A program made the position numbers and the translations under genes. From positions 23,598,544 to 23,662,543 of the forward strand of contig CM037460.1 of assembly GCA_021014325.1 (NCBI GenBank): a stretch of 64,000 bases of DNA. Direction: 5' to 3'. The notes beneath the pieces are model-generated. The model saw only the letters and a program-made list of their open reading frames with translations, ran no database searches and had not been told where the DNA came from. Of the stretch, positions 11,926 to 24,930 are shown piece after piece (the first letter of the stretch is position 1; the number at the start of each line of letters is the position of its first letter). This stretch comes from Plazaster borealis. Its lineage: Eukaryota > Echinodermata > Asteroidea > Forcipulatida > Labidiasteridae.

Positions 11926-12290
11926 AGGTATCGTAAACGTTTGGCAATGACTCAAAACAAATAATTAGCATAAAACTTACTTGGTAACAAGCAACGGAGA
12001 GCTGTTGATAGTATAAAACATTGTAGGAAACGACTCCCTCTGAATTAACGTAGTTTTTCAGAAAGAGGTAATTTCTCACTAAAATAATAAAAACTTCTTG
12101 CAAGAGGTTTTTATTCCTATCTGAAAGCACACAATTGTGCAACAAGGGTGTTTTTTCTTTCATAATTTTCTTGCAACTTCGATGACCAATTGAGCCCAAA
12201 TTTTCACTAGCTTCTTATTTTATGCATATGTTGGGATACACCAAGTGAGAACACTGGTCTTTGACAATTACCAAACGTGTTCAGTGCCTT
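11926..12290 (-). mobile_element. MITE family B, copy 3
   Basis: Directly follows MITE A copy 2. Same termini and interior as 10,905-11,270. Confidence 0.8.
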
Positions 12291-13512
12291 TAGGTCACCT
12301 GCACTGAACAATATTACTTAAAATATCACCTCAGAAATTATTCCTCAAAATTAAGTTTGCACCCCCGATTTGAAAATCATGGATCCGCCCCTGTGATTAG
12401 AGACCAGGCTACACAGCAATTTCACAAATCTGCCCCCCCCCCATTACAATCTTCTTACGTGCCGGTTATAGATTTTGTCGATACAAACATTTTGACAAAT
12501 ATTGTTTTTGGGGAAATTGACAAACTGTTATTGTTTTGTTTTCACGGGAGGAGTTTTGGTGATAAATCCTTTACAATGTATCAGCTCCTGAAATGGGACT
12601 GACCAATGATTTTGAGCTTTATACGGAAATTCCCTTTTTGTTGCTTCTTGTAAACTGGAGTTCAAGAAACATTCATGGAAAGTTTCATAAAAATCGTCAC
12701 AAACCTTGGAAAAATACAGAGAGGGACACTAATGTGCCTCTAGGGCATAGGTCGAAAAAAGTGTGATCTTGTTTAGGGTTAACGTTGCTATCAGAACAGT
12801 CCGAGTTGTTTTAGGCCGAGAAAAAAATAAAACATGGTTAGCGTCCGGGTTCCTGAAAAAAAGGGAAGCTGGAGGGGCTTTCAATTTTTTATTTTCAAGA
12901 CGGCCGCCATTTTTCTTAAAATTTCGAACGACCATTGGTTTTCCACTGTTCAACATACAATAATGACAGAAACATGTTAGACAAGATATTTAACATGTTT
13001 ACAGTGGTTGTATTTAATAGTTTGTTCAATGAAAACCTTGCCGTAGCTCACTTTCACACGAATCGATGTAAATGTGTAATTAAACGATCTGTTTTTAACC
13101 CTGTAACCGGCACAGGCTAAGTTCTGACTTGCAGGTATTTTATTTTTTGAATGTATCATTTGACATTTAAAGGTTTTTAAATCTCATTTTGAATTGGTAG
13201 AAAGAAAAAATAAAATCCATGCGGCCCCCAAAAGGAAGAGGGAGGGGACGCTAAAGGTGTATTTTGTTTTACTCCGCCCCACCCTTTTCCATAAAGAGAT
13301 TATAAGCTTGTGTCAATTACTAATGGAGAGAAACATAAATTGCGACGTAAGTCATCAAAAGATGTTCCCACTGGCATACGCTGGTGGGCCAAATGACAGG
13401 ACAGAAAATTAGTGGCGATTTTTCTTTTTTTTCTTTTTTTCGACTCGCCCAAATACTACTGCTGCGTGTTACTGCTACATAGCAGCCACGTTCTGCGAAT
13501 TATTCACCTTAC
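12291..13512. other. Segmental-duplication spacer
   Basis: Matches 59,011-60,254 almost base for base (the right copy has an extra tattattattatt insert near 59,902). Several 60-70 codon frames are open in both copies, but the copies are too similar to test conservation. I see no gene. Confidence 0.6.
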
Positions 13513-13833
13513 CTTCTCTGGTCGATAATAGTAGCTACCGCCCCACTCCATCGAAGATGACGGGTACTGCGACGCTGTAGCCCCGTTCAGCTCACACAGC
13601 TGATCCCGCTCTGAGTAGTTGATGGAGAAACATCGAGTATCAGACAGACACAAATTGCCGCAACTGATCACCGAAATACCCACCAAGGTCCGGTATCCGT
13701 ACCCGTGTAGGATCAAGTCGGCTATGCCACTGAAATACAGGCTTCGAGAGGTGCCGATGGTTGCGTTTTGACAGAGCTTGGCTGCCCCGACCGAAAGGAA
13801 ATAAATGACCGTCAAAAATAGAACACGTAACAT
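13513..13833 (-). CDS. First coding exon of a secreted PAN/apple-like protein, copy 1
   Basis: Translation begins MLRVLFLTVIYFLSVGAA, a typical signal peptide, then a Cys-rich segment with C-x(3)-C-L-x(3)-R-C-x-S-I-x-Y-x(6)-C-x-L, the cysteine spacing of PAN/apple-type domains used in carbohydrate or protein binding outside the cell. The ATG at 13,831-13,833 is chosen because the signal peptide starts there, although an in-frame Met lies 11 codons upstream. The exon ends at a donor (GAGAAG|GTAAGG, plus-strand ac at 13,511-13,512). The exons that should complete the gene lie further left on the minus strand, but none was found. An identical protein is encoded at 60,255-60,575. The domain call rests on cysteine spacing only. 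Confidence 0.65.
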
Positions 13834-14300
13834 CTCGCTTTTTCCTGATGTGGATAAAAAACACAAGTTTGTTCAGTTGGTATGTTGAACTGCTTTTAAA
13901 AATTACTTCCTAGAAACCGACTTTGATAAAGCCGTTAATATCATTTTTTTTTCCCCTCAAAAATTTATTAGAAACCGTTCGGTATCAATACAGCTTTTAG
14001 CAGTAACGGCATGCATTGAAATGACAAACGATGTGATAATATGGGAAGGTATGTGTTTGAAAGCAACACGCCACAACAGCATTAGTCTTCTTAGCCACGC
14101 GCACCAGTCTAACAAACCACTCTCGATCGATACCGTAAATGACACAATTTGCATATTATTCTGCTCCATGGATGAGCACGCATGCACCTTCTATGCTAAT
14201 TATTAAGGAATGACAATTGGTATCATGCATCCCCCTATACATATACGTGCATTAAAACGAAAAACTAGGAAGTCAAAGGATGTGGGCTGGCCTCGTTGTT
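13834..14300. other. Region upstream of the PAN-like exon
   Basis: Probable 5' flank of the gene, duplicated at 60,576-61,056. No promoter motif is clear. Confidence 0.4.
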
Positions 14301-14642
14301 GTAATAATAATAATAATATTAATAATAATAATAATATTAATAAATAATTATCAATGTGCTTTACATTAGTGCCCTGGTCATTGGGCCATTATTCCTTTAA
14401 TCTTTCTCAGCTCCCTGGGGAGTATACAGCCCGAGCTGCCGTGGCGCTCCGAAGGCTTTTTAAAGACAATATCAACCTCTATCCCTCGCAGGTACCCATT
14501 TATACCCCTGGGTGAAGAGAAGCAATTTTAGTAAAGTATCTTGCTCAAGAATACAAGTGTCATGACCGGGATTCGAACCCACACCCCGATGACTTAACCA
14601 TCGGAACTTGAATTCGATGCTCTAAACCACTCGACCACATGT
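14301..14642 (-). mobile_element. tRNA-Leu-derived SINE, reverse
   Basis: Begins with (AAT)n and contains cagctccctggggagtatac, ttgctcaagaatacaagtg and a reverse B box (gggattcgaaccc) before the tRNA-like head. Duplicated at 61,057-61,420. Confidence 0.8.
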
Positions 14643-15324
14643 GAAGGGTATTTATTTCATATCGATGACATCATAATACATGATTTTTGTCTGCGCCTCC
14701 ACTAGTGATCACGCAAATTACAGTTAATTTTACTTGATATTTTGGACGTTGATTTCATTATGTGACTGAAAAACTGGTACAACTGCTCAGATTAACTGAT
14801 GAATAAGGATTTAACAGTGGAGATGCAGGCACATTTGAAGAGCCCGAGTTTTCACCGAATAAAGATTATTTACTAAATCCACTCCTCATAAAATGAAGAT
14901 GCTTCCTACGTAGAGTCTTAAAACCTGGGCTCAAATCGGACTGGTATTCAACACTAATTAAAGCATTATACTTTTTTATTTGAAGCTAAAAATCTTCCAC
15001 GATGCTTGGCTTTTCTCCATATTTCACCAAATTTACCTGAAATGTAAAACTATGTTTAGATGCGCACACATAGTTTACACTCAGTTTCAGTGTTGTGCAA
15101 TGATGGACTCTACAAAATAATACCGGCTGCTTTTGAATGCTTTTAATGCAATAAAGTCTGATCGTTGTGTATGATACACTATTTAGCAATGAATGAACAT
15201 CTTCCTGCTCGTACCATATAAGAACTTTTCCATGTTAGGCCTACGTAGTACTTAGAGAAGTGAGTTATGAACATTTCTATTAAGTAGCTCTCTTTCCAGT
15301 GGTTCCATGTTGCAGTACCACCAG
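14643..15324. other. Segmental-duplication spacer
   Basis: Matches 61,421-62,090 with small indels. No gene seen. Confidence 0.5.
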
Positions 15325-16012
15325 TAGACTGTGCAAGTCTGGCGCATATTCGAACTTGCGGTACCATTGTGGTCCCGCAACCTAATGGAGATTTACGTGG
15401 GCAAGATTTTGTTTTGTCGATTTTTTTTAGTTTAACGTGGTTTATAACCATGAAAAATATATATGTTGTTCGGAATGAAATACTTAAGTAAAATCAATTT
15501 AACAATATAAGCAAGAAAACCCGAAAATTAAACTTGACCTCAGCTTCCGGTTACTGCAAAAAACTAAACATTTTGTGCTCACCTCCGATCACAAAACTTA
15601 TGTAAACGCTTGTTAAGGATGCGCGATGATAATCGCCAGATGCTGTAATTGCAACGGGAAGCCTTTTAATTTCAGTCTATGGTTGTTGAGGCGTTAGCGT
15701 CCTCTATAAACTGCTAAGCGTTAATTTCACGCCCGTGTGACCATCGCGAATCCGCGTAAGGGGTTTCTGAAAAGTTAAGATCATAAGCATCCTTGTCCCA
15801 GAGTTTTAATTTTGTTTTAATAATAATAAACACATTATTTGTGTATTTATTATAAAAACTAAAACTGATTGTTTAAACATGTTATGAGTATTCTTGTTAT
15901 TCAGATTTTGTCATTAGATATAATTTAAAACAAAGATTAAATTTTTAGAAAAAATAAGTTCTTCGTTTGACGTGTTTTCTCGTTCCGATATGTGCGAGAC
16001 TTGCACAGTCTA
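15325..16012 (-). mobile_element. 0.7-kb TIR element, inverted diverged copy
   Basis: Reverse-complement relative of 9205-9900, with ends TAGACTGTGCAAGTC and GACTTGCACAGTCTA. The duplicated segment at ~62,080 lacks it: there, sequence resembling 15,300-15,320 (accaccaatac) joins sequence resembling 16,013 onward (tactttatatt), so the site is empty. Confidence 0.7.
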
Positions 16013-17611
16013 TACTTTATATTATTTGAAGCAAGAAATTGTCCACAATGCTTCACCTCCTTTAACCTGAAAAGGGTGATAAAGCGTTATTAGACTTTGT
16101 ATTCCGAGCAGCCACTTTAAGTGTGCGCATATCATTAATTTAACCAGTGATAAATATTATTTCAAAAGTGGCTTATAGTTCTCGAGAAAATATTTGCCTA
16201 CGTAAGCCAAATGTAATATATACCAACAATAGTAATAATACAACAATAAAGCGCCATAATAAGTACACTCAAAGGAAATGTGTACAATTAAACTTAGAAA
16301 GTGCATAACTTACACATTAACAATAAGCATCAAAATCAACACAATATATAGAGACTTGAAGGTAAATTAAGGTAAAAAGAGTACAAAAACAGATGTAGAA
16401 TGGGTTAAAAAATGCAAATTTTCTAAACAAATTTTCCCCCTAGATGACACCATATAGGCCTAATCGATTGAATCATATTGATGTTGTTTTTCTAATTTGA
16501 GTATCTGCATGGTATTACCACCCGGAGGGTAATGAGTTTTAAACGGTCATCTCCGTAACAGAGGTTTGCGCTATAAAGAGATTTGTTGTTTTTCTGTAAT
16601 TGTTTTTCTTTCTTCCTTGTTTAGGTGTTTGGGTCAACGAGGCCGAACACCTTCTGTAAAAAAAAAAATCATTATTTCTTCCGACGAACTCTTGTTCGCA
16701 AAGCAAAATAACTTAAAATTGAAACGTCCCAGAGCAATGAAACTTAAGACATAATTAGATATTAACGTGTAGATGGCACAATGGCACTGACGTCACGATG
16801 ACGTAATAAAATTACATAAATCAAATTTAATATATCGAAAAAACTATATCTGCTGAACTTCACTATATAAATTCACAATGTGCATCAATTGAAAAAGCTT
16901 GACTAACTATACAACTTTATCACAGAGTGTGACCAATATGACCTTCCTTCCGGTCAAAACCGGAAGTTGAAGTGAAACATTTTAAAAAGCACTAAAATGG
17001 GATATGAAGTCAAAATAAAAAGGACTTTTTATATATAAAGATTTTAGTGGATTGAATCTTCTGTAATGAAAAACAACAAGATTAATACATCATAGTTACG
17101 TCACAGCGACAACGTACATTAGGTTCAAAAATGATATCTCACAAACTGTTCACGATTGCCTACATAAATACCATTGGTTAAAGACATAAATCACATTATA
17201 ACTGGAAAGTTAAGTTGCGATGACGGTACCACAGATCAAATTACACTATATCAATAATTAATTTTTCGAAAAATCGTAACTCCTGAACTACAACAGATAA
17301 ATTAACAATCTTTGCGTCATTTAAAAGAGCTTGAACTTTGTTTTACTTCGTTTGAAAGTTTGAACAGAATAATACGAACAAAACAAAAGTTGCACAAATA
17401 AATGGCGCAATTTTTTATCCCCACGATAACGCAATCACACTTACATGTACATAATAAGCATTCCCGCTGTGTGTGTACAACACTGGCCGTAGTGTCAAGA
17501 AATCAAAAATGGCATTCTACCAAGATTTTCAGACGCGCCGCCAGCTTCCTCCACAGCCAATGAACGACATACTTTTCCGAGCCGATATTTGTTACACATC
17601 GCTGTAAATGG
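16013..17611. other. Spacer with satellite-like motifs
   Basis: Contains a single hairpin (aggtgtttgggtcaacga..ccgaacacctt, 16,623-16,652) related to the array at 19.34 kb, and ~115-bp degenerate units with cttccggtcaaaaccggaag and tgacgtcacgatgacgtaa. No gene seen. Confidence 0.55.
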
Positions 17612-17969
17612 GTGTCGTGGCCGAGCGGTTAAGAGCGCCGGATTCAAGCTCTGGTGTTTGATCAGCAGAGTGTGGGTTCGAATCCCGGTCGTGACACTTG
17701 TGTCCTTGAGCAAGACACTTAACCATAAGCTTCTCTCCACCCAGGGGTAAATGGGTACCTGTGAGGGCAGATATGGTTCTTGTGATTGATTTAGCCGAGT
17801 AGCGCATTTGTTGCACAAGGCTGTATACTCCCCAGGGAGCTGAGATGGTTTAAGGAATGATTTAAGGCCCAGTGACCAGGGGTAATAATGTGAAGCGCTT
17901 TGGGACGCCCTTCGGGCGTGAAAAGCGCTATATAAAAACTAACTATTATTATTATTATTATTATTATTA
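17612..17969 (+). mobile_element. tRNA-Leu(CAA)-derived SINE, best-preserved copy
   Basis: The head reads as a tRNA-Leu: GTCGTGGCCGAGCGGTTAAG, anticodon stem CCGGA/TCTGG around a TTCAAGC loop (anticodon CAA), a long variable arm and GGGTTCGAATCCC. The body includes gggacgcccttcgggcgtg and the 3' end is (ATT)n. It is a SINE head, not a functional tRNA gene, because the acceptor stem does not close cleanly. Confidence 0.9.
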
Positions 17970-18711
17970 AATGCATGACCATTAATTTGATATAGCGCCA
18001 TCATGCTTGCGTAAAGACATAAATCTGTTTTTTAATGTCACAACATAATGTAGCCTGAACATCTGACATCACACTTCGAGACTCGTGAATAACGCCAGGT
18101 ACCTGCCTTGAGTGCCTGGCCGGATCCTGCCATATATCGCATTCATTTCACACGGAGATTCTCGGTCAATTCACCCGTACATACTGTACATGAACACATG
18201 TTACATATTAATAAAACAACATGGCATGCATGTCCAAACGTTTGTGCACACGCTGCATGCAGACGATCGAAAGTGCAAGCTGACAAACTTCATCACCTCG
18301 GACCAATCATAACACAGATTAGGAAAGCTTACGTCACTGCACACTGCGCGTTTATCCAATGAAATAATTGTATCCAATAAAATCATTAGGCCTGTAAGAC
18401 CAGTAGACCAGTGCCTGGAGACCAGTCTAAACATAAGGCTGCTTCAAAATAGTCGAGTAGCGATTTTTTTTTAAACATTCACGCCGTCTTATACAAAATA
18501 ATAAATGGCATAACCGAGTGCTGAAAATGGGCTTGTTTAAGAGAAATGCAAACAGAAACGACAGTTTTTAATTAGATCAGAAGATTAGACCAAACAGTTT
18601 CGTCGCTGATTCTGCCGAACGCAACAAAATGAGGGTCCTGAGTGCGATATTGCCGAGGTGTTTTCCATCTCGCATTCATCAATCGTCTTGTATAATGTAT
18701 GTCTCCCCAAC
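17970..18711. other. Unassigned non-coding stretch
   Basis: No gene supported. A 116-codon minus-strand frame at 18,572-18,919 runs across the border of the TIR element at 18,712 and is not credible as one gene. Confidence 0.45.
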
Positions 18712-19260
18712 AATGGGTGCGTTCGATTAGCTTACGCGAGAGCGTTTGATTAGCCATCACATGATACACTCGTGTCTGCCCCAGTGTCAGCAACCGGCAC
18801 CACAGCCCCAGCTCGCGAGTGGGTCTCTGGTGGATGCCCGGGTGTGTAATGACGTAGTTTCCGGCTGCAGGCGTATCGTACCAAGATGGCGGGGGACAAG
18901 TTGAATTCGACGCGAGCACAAAAACGAATTAATACACAGATTTATCGTTTATGAAATAATGATGGCAAAATAATGGAAAGGAAATGTATTTCCTGAAAAA
19001 CAAACAGTTGCTGATTGTGTACAAACTATGAATGATGTAATTCGTCACGGACGTCGACATTATCCAATTGAGAAGACGTCGGAAATGACGGAGCTGTCTG
19101 TTTACACTTGTTTAAGTCGTGCTGCTACGCAACGACCTTTGACCTTAACTTTCCCAGAGTGCCAATCAAAAACACTGCAGCGTTCGATTAGCCTCGTTTC
19201 GTGGCTACCACGAGTGTAAGTCCCCGGTACACACAGGAAAGCTAATCGAACGCACCCATT
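18712..19260. mobile_element. 549-bp TIR element (hAT-like ends?)
   Basis: Perfect inverted ends AATGGGTGCGTTCGATTAG and CTAATCGAACGCACCCATT. No transposase. I could not identify a convincing target duplication. The ends resemble those near 8437-8853. Confidence 0.7.
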
Positions 19261-19336
19261 ATAGTATAGCCTAGAGGGTCATCAATTAAACGAACACCCC
19301 TTTGGCAGATGTTTGCACTGTAAAGACTACCTTTTT

Positions 19337-19770
19337 AGGTGTTCGGGCCAACAGCCCGGAACACCTCTTATTTTTGTTCGTTTTTTTTTTCTTTTTAGGT
19401 GTTCGGGCAATCCGCCCGGAACACCTCTTGTTTTTGTTCCGTTTTTTTTTTAGGTGTTCGGGCCAACAGCCCGGAACACCTCTTATTTTTGTTCGTTTTT
19501 TTTTTCTTTTTAGGTGTTCGGGCCAACAGCCCGGAACACCTCTTATTTTTGTTCGTTTTTTTTTTCTTTTTAGGTGTTCGGGCCAACAGCCCGGAACACC
19601 TCTTATTTTTGTTCGTTTTTTAGGTGTTCGGGCATACAGCCCGGAACACCTCTTGTTTTTGTTCGGTTTTTTTTTCTTTCTTTTTAGGTGTTCGTGCAAT
19701 AAAAGCACGAACACCTCCTTGTTATTGTTCTGTGGGTTTTTTTAGGTGTTCGGCTAACAGCCGAACAACT
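19337..19770. repeat. Tandem array of eight covarying hairpins
   Basis: Eight ~30-nt inverted repeats at 19,337, 19,397, 19,452, 19,512, 19,572, 19,622, 19,686 and 19,744, spaced 50-64 bp, each followed by a T-rich run. The typical form is AGGTGTTCGGGC - loop - GCCCGGAACACCT. Unit 7 has GTGC/GCAC and unit 8 has CGGC/GCCG in place of GGGC/GCCC, so both arms change together. Open frames across the array are side effects of the ~60-bp period. Confidence 0.9.
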
Positions 19771-22370
19771 ATTGTTTCTGTTATGTTTTTTTTTTTCCTC
19801 GTCTTCTTCTTTCTCTCTGAACCTTCTCCAGCAATTTTGAACAAAAGTAAAGCTTGTACAAACTTAAAACTTGCTATGTACATAGGCAATAGTAAGTAGA
19901 TGAAACCGCCACTTTTTTGGAATGATGACGTCATTGATGACGTCATTACAAGGTTTTTAAATTTGAAAATGACCATTTGATTCTTGCTGTATCTCAACGA
20001 ATATAAAAGCTATGATGTTCATACTTGGGCATCGAATAGATGAAGACTTGGGCAACATTTGAAAAGTTAACGCCAAAATCGTACGATCTCAACTTCCGGG
20101 TGTTACCCTGGGTCAAAGTTCGCCTTCTTTTTTTTTCTTCAAAAAATAACTTTCGAGCTTATCTACGGAATAACTCAAGATTGAGATTGATTTGAAGGTT
20201 GAAACTCTACAGATAGTTGAACGTTAGTATCAAGACAACACAGACCTAATTACGTCATAATGACGTCATTGGGCAATAAATTACAATGAATCAAAGTTTA
20301 AAATTTGTAACAATCATAACTTACGAACCCTAACTCGGATTTTGACAATCTACACATCATCGGATAGGTCGTTAAAAGTTTGACAAACGCTTCACAGAAC
20401 ACTTACAATATTTTTGCATTAACATAATATCTGTTTGACTTTTACTTCCAGTCATAGTGCGCGTACGTGTCGACCTCCATCCTGAACGTGCGCGTCCACA
20501 CAGACATTGTGTGTCTCTCCGGACTCCAAGCTAGTCGATGTTGCGTCCTCTACCGGCGACAAACACAAAAACTGACGTTGCCAACCTGCGGCTACAACCG
20601 AAAAGCTTTTTTCATAGTCTATTTCCTTCCATGCACAAAATCTTATGTTAGTGACCTATTTTGAACTTGCTTTCGTTTAGAACCGGGTTTTTGTTGTGAC
20701 ATAAGATTAAAACTAAACTTCAAAATCCGGAGTGGACTTGCAGTAATGATCTCATTGTGACAGTCTGTGTAACGTTTCTAAAACATTTTAAGGGGATTCT
20801 CAAAATCTTTAGGCCTAATGTACAACATCCTGTGCCAGATAAGCGAAATTTTTAAAGGGCTTTCATAATGTGCAAAATAACACCAAAATAAAACCTGATG
20901 CCAATGTCAAACAAACATTGCATTTGTGAAAAAACAGGGGTTGTTAAAAATTGTGATGCAAGATTAGGCCTAGAAATAAATTCTAGACACATTGTAGAAA
21001 AATTATTTTTTATTGTTCAATGTATTTATTGAAATCTGTGGAATCTGTGGAATCTGTGGAACAAACAAAAACAGAAATAATACCAGATAACAATATATTC
21101 TATATGTATTACATTATTAGCAAGAGATTGAAACAATATATTGTTTGTATTCGTAAAGGACATTATTAACAGAGCATTTATTTTAATTAAAGTATTTATA
21201 TACACATAAGAAGACCTGATAATGGTATCGATATCTCTGTCTATTGCAAATATTTCGTTCATTTCAGCATACGGTATGCAAAACACTCAAGAATTTGGGA
21301 CAGAAATTAATTTATGCTTACAGCATCTTGCTCATCAAGAGTATAACTGCCATGACTGCATTGAGTATAGTAAGGTTCAAACCTTCCTGATGATTCAGCC
21401 AACTGATGGGCTTAATTTCATTGACCTGCTCAATTACAACATACCTGTAGTAGCTAAGCTTATTATGCTTACCAAATAAGATTATCCAGACATGTGCAAT
21501 TTGTGACTGGTACCCTGCTTATTTTTCTTTTTGGCAGTAAATGGTCCTGCATAAGTATGTGCTTAATAAGACCTTATTTTTAATTGCGTCATCACGTTAC
21601 GTTCAACCGAACACCGTGTTTTTGTGATAAACAAAAACTCTATTTCTAGTTTTTTTTCTTCTTCATCTTCTTCTTCACCGGAACTCTTCTCCAGAACAGA
21701 ACTCAAAAAAGAAATTTAATTGAACCTTGAAACTTAGCATATACTTGAACCTTAACATGAGCACGGCACTTGCACAATTTCGTAATGATGACGTCATCAG
21801 GTGTCGAATTACAAGATTTTTAAAGTTCATAATTGGACATGTGATAGATCAAGACTAGGGCTACATTTCAAAAGTTAACGTCAAAATCGTATGACCTTTT
21901 CTTCAAGGTCAAGCCCCTAGGTCAAAGTTTGCCTTTGGTTTTTTTCTTGAAAAACATCATTTTCGGGCTTATCTACGGCATAACTCAAGATTTAAACTGA
22001 ATTTTACATTGAAACTCATCAGACATTTGAACCTAAATATCAAGACGACACAAACTTGATGATGTCATGATGACGTCATTAGGTATTGAATTACATTAAA
22101 TCAAAGTTTAATATTTGAAAACAAATCATAACTCATGAACGACATGTTGGATTTTTACAATCTATACATCATCGGAAAGTTCGTTAAAGGTTCAACAAAC
22201 GCTGCACAGAAAGTGACCCCATTTGACCTTGACTTCCGGTTCAACCCAGAAATTGAAAATTTCATAATATTCGTATCTCAAAAACCACTTATCATTTCAG
22301 CATAATTTTTGCATCAGATTGTAGAAAGTTGAGCCTGCTCAAACTTTTGCACAGAAATAACAACATTTTG
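19771..22370. repeat. Degenerate satellite region with ETS-, ERR- and CRE-like motifs, part 1
   Basis: Loose ~120-150 bp units carry acttccgg...ccggaag, gaccttgacttccgg, atgatgacgtcat, aatctatacatcatcggaaag and cataactc(ct)gaac. A hairpin head (ccgaacaccgtgtttttgtg..acaaaaactc) lies at 21,607. A 86-codon frame at 21,222-21,479 lies in a non-satellite patch (20.6-21.6 kb) and I do not recognise it. Confidence 0.7.
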
Positions 22371-24420
22371 ACATTTACATCTTGTCTTATGACCACCGGC
22401 ATTAAAGCGCACGTTTGTGTTGACCCACTTTGATAACGCGAGATACTGTTATAGCGCGTGTACAACAGAAACATGCATTTTGAACGTGTAGTTCAGTTTA
22501 CATCAACTACATGTAGGAATACATTTAGCATCGCTGGATGTTACCTTGTATATTGCGCACCCCGGCATAAAGATAATCCATGTAGTACTTGAAAAATTCG
22601 TAACTCCTGAACCACACATTGGATTTTTACAATCTATACATCATCTGAAAGGTCTTTATAAAACCTAACTTACGCTACACTTATTGTGACCCCGTTTGAC
22701 CCTGACTTCCGGTTCAAAGCGGAAGTTGAAGTTTAATGTTTCAAAATTCATAATTCCTGAACCACACGATGGATTTTTACAATTTATACATCATTGGACA
22801 AGTATTTAACAACTTAACAAACGATATACAGAATGTGACCCCAATTGACCTTTACTTCCTGTTCAAACCGGAAGATGAAATTTAATATTTGAAAAAATCA
22901 GAACTCCTGAACCACACATCGGATTTTTATTATCTATACATCATCAGAAAGGGCTCCAAAGATTTAAGAAACGCTACACACTGTGACCTCATTTGACCTT
23001 GACTTCCGGTTCAAACCGGAATATGAAAGTAAATGTTCCAACAAATTTTTGGAGGTGTACAATCCATACATCATCTAAATCATCTTCATAAACTAAACGC
23101 GCTACACAAAATTTGACCCCTATTTGACCTTGACTTCCGGTCCAAACCGGAAGTTGATGTTAATATTTTTGAAAAATTCATAACTCCTGGACCAGGCATT
23201 GGATTGATGGTAGAATGTTTATTCATTCAATCACTCCCCACGAACACCTTGTTTTTGTCACATGACAAAAACTCAATCTCTAGTTTTCTTAATACTTCTT
23301 CTTCTTCTTCTTCTCAGTGTCCCTTGTCCGCTAACAAAAGCGCCCTTTCCAAGCTCATATGAACTTGAAACTTCACATATAGTTAGACATACATTAGAAG
23401 ATAAAACCGCTTTAGTTACGTCATGATGACGTCATCAGGTATCAAATTACAAGCCATTTAAGGTAAAAAAGTGACCATATGCGAATGCCTGTATGTCCCC
23501 GAATATTACAGCTACAGTATTTATATTTGGGCATATGATAGATCAAGACACGGGCAACATTTAAAAAGTTAAAGCCAAATTCACATGACCTTTACTTCCG
23601 GTCGTAACGAAAGGTCAAAGTTTGCCTTGGTGTAGTTCTTCAAAAAAACACTTTACCGGCAAAAAACATTAACTTCTGTTTATCAGATCAACTTCAAATT
23701 TACACCATGTAAGGAACTTGATAAAAACTCAATCAAGTAGCTGTGACGTCATGATGACGTCATCAAGTGTTGAAGTACAGTAAATCGAAGTTTAATCATT
23801 TAAAAATTCTTAACTCAAGAAGTACATAAGCTATTATAACAATCTATACATCATCGGAGAGGTCTTGACAAATGTAGCAAATACTACACAGAGTCTTATA
23901 CCGTTTGACCTTGTCTTCTTGTTCAAACCGGAAGTTGAAAACTTCACAATTCAAACTTTAAGGAATACTCGTACTTTTTACATACACATTACTCACAATT
24001 TTTACATCATGTTATAGATTTTTAAGCCTTCTCAAACTTTTCCACAGAGATGTTACCTTTTTGACCTTCACTTATGGTTGAAATCGGGTACACATTGACC
24101 CGCTGTCAAACCGCGGGAATAAACTGCATTGAAAACACACACAATACGCGATCTAAACCAGTTAGACGGTGACATCTGCTTGTTCCGTTGAAGCAACCGC
24201 AAGGTTCAAAGTCCTTCAAACATGCTTGTAGTCTAGTCTCTTTTCAAGGTTCGCGCAACCTGATTTTGACATTACGCTTTGTTATAGTCTCTAAAACAGC
24301 CGTCCGTGCAAACCTCGCTAACAATCAAATGTCAGATTTTTGAAAAATTCATAATTCAAGAACTATACAACCGATTTTCAAACTTGTTTTCAGTTATAAA
24401 ATCCTTGGGCATTGGAGATA
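22371..24420. repeat. Satellite blocks X and Y, first copies
   Basis: Block X (about 22,370-23,265) is repeated nearly identically at 27,800-28,690. Block Y (about 23,280-24,420) is repeated at 25,480-26,620. Both are built of the same ETS/CRE-like units. A hairpin head (gaacaccttgtttttgtc..gacaaaaactc) at 23,241 separates them. Confidence 0.75.
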
Positions 24421-24930
24421 AGCCTTGGGTAACCGTGACTCCATGTTGACCTTTACTTCCGGGTCAACCGGAAGAGGGACCATATCTCAAGAACTACACA
24501 CCGATTTTCAAACTGTTTTCAGTTATAGACTCCTTGGGCATTGGAGATTAGCTTTGGGCAACCGTGACCCCATGTTGACCTTTACTTCCGGGCAACCGGA
24601 AGTGACACCATATCTCAAGAACTACTCAGCCGATTTTCAAACTGTTTTCAGGTATAGACTCCTTGGGCATTGGAGATTAGCCTTGGGTACCGTGACCCCA
24701 TGTTGACCTTTACTTCCGGGTCAACCGGAAGTGACACCATATCTCAAGAACTACTCAACCGATTTTCAAACTATTTTCAGTTATAGACTCCTAGGGCATT
24801 GGAGATTAGCCTTGGGTACCGTGACCCCATGTTGACCTTTACTTCCGGGTCAACCGGAAGTGACACCATATCTCAAGAACTACACAACCGATTTTTAAAC
24901 TTTGTTCAGTTATAAAATCCTTGGGTATTG
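24421..24930. repeat. ~129-bp tandem satellite, array 1
   Basis: Four to five regular units with ttgacctttacttccggg starting at 24,445, 24,575, 24,703 and 24,832. Each carries ACTTCCGGGTCAACCGGAAGT (an imperfect palindrome) and ctcaagaactacacaaccga. Frames such as 24,425-24,706 arise because some periods are close to a multiple of 3. Confidence 0.85.

Noticed and set aside
17612..17695. Functional tRNA-Leu gene
   Set aside because: It is the head of a SINE with an (ATT)n tail, and related copies occur elsewhere in the window.
18572..18919. 115-codon minus frame
   Set aside because: Crosses the left TIR of the 549-bp element; no recognisable domain.
19337..19770. CRISPR array
   Set aside because: Regular spacing, but the spacers are near-identical T-rich tracts and the genome is animal.
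19286..19899. Frames of 60-147 codons on both strands rich in FLFVFFF or RKKKRTK
   Set aside because: Generated by the ~60-bp hairpin/T-run period; no independent coding signal.
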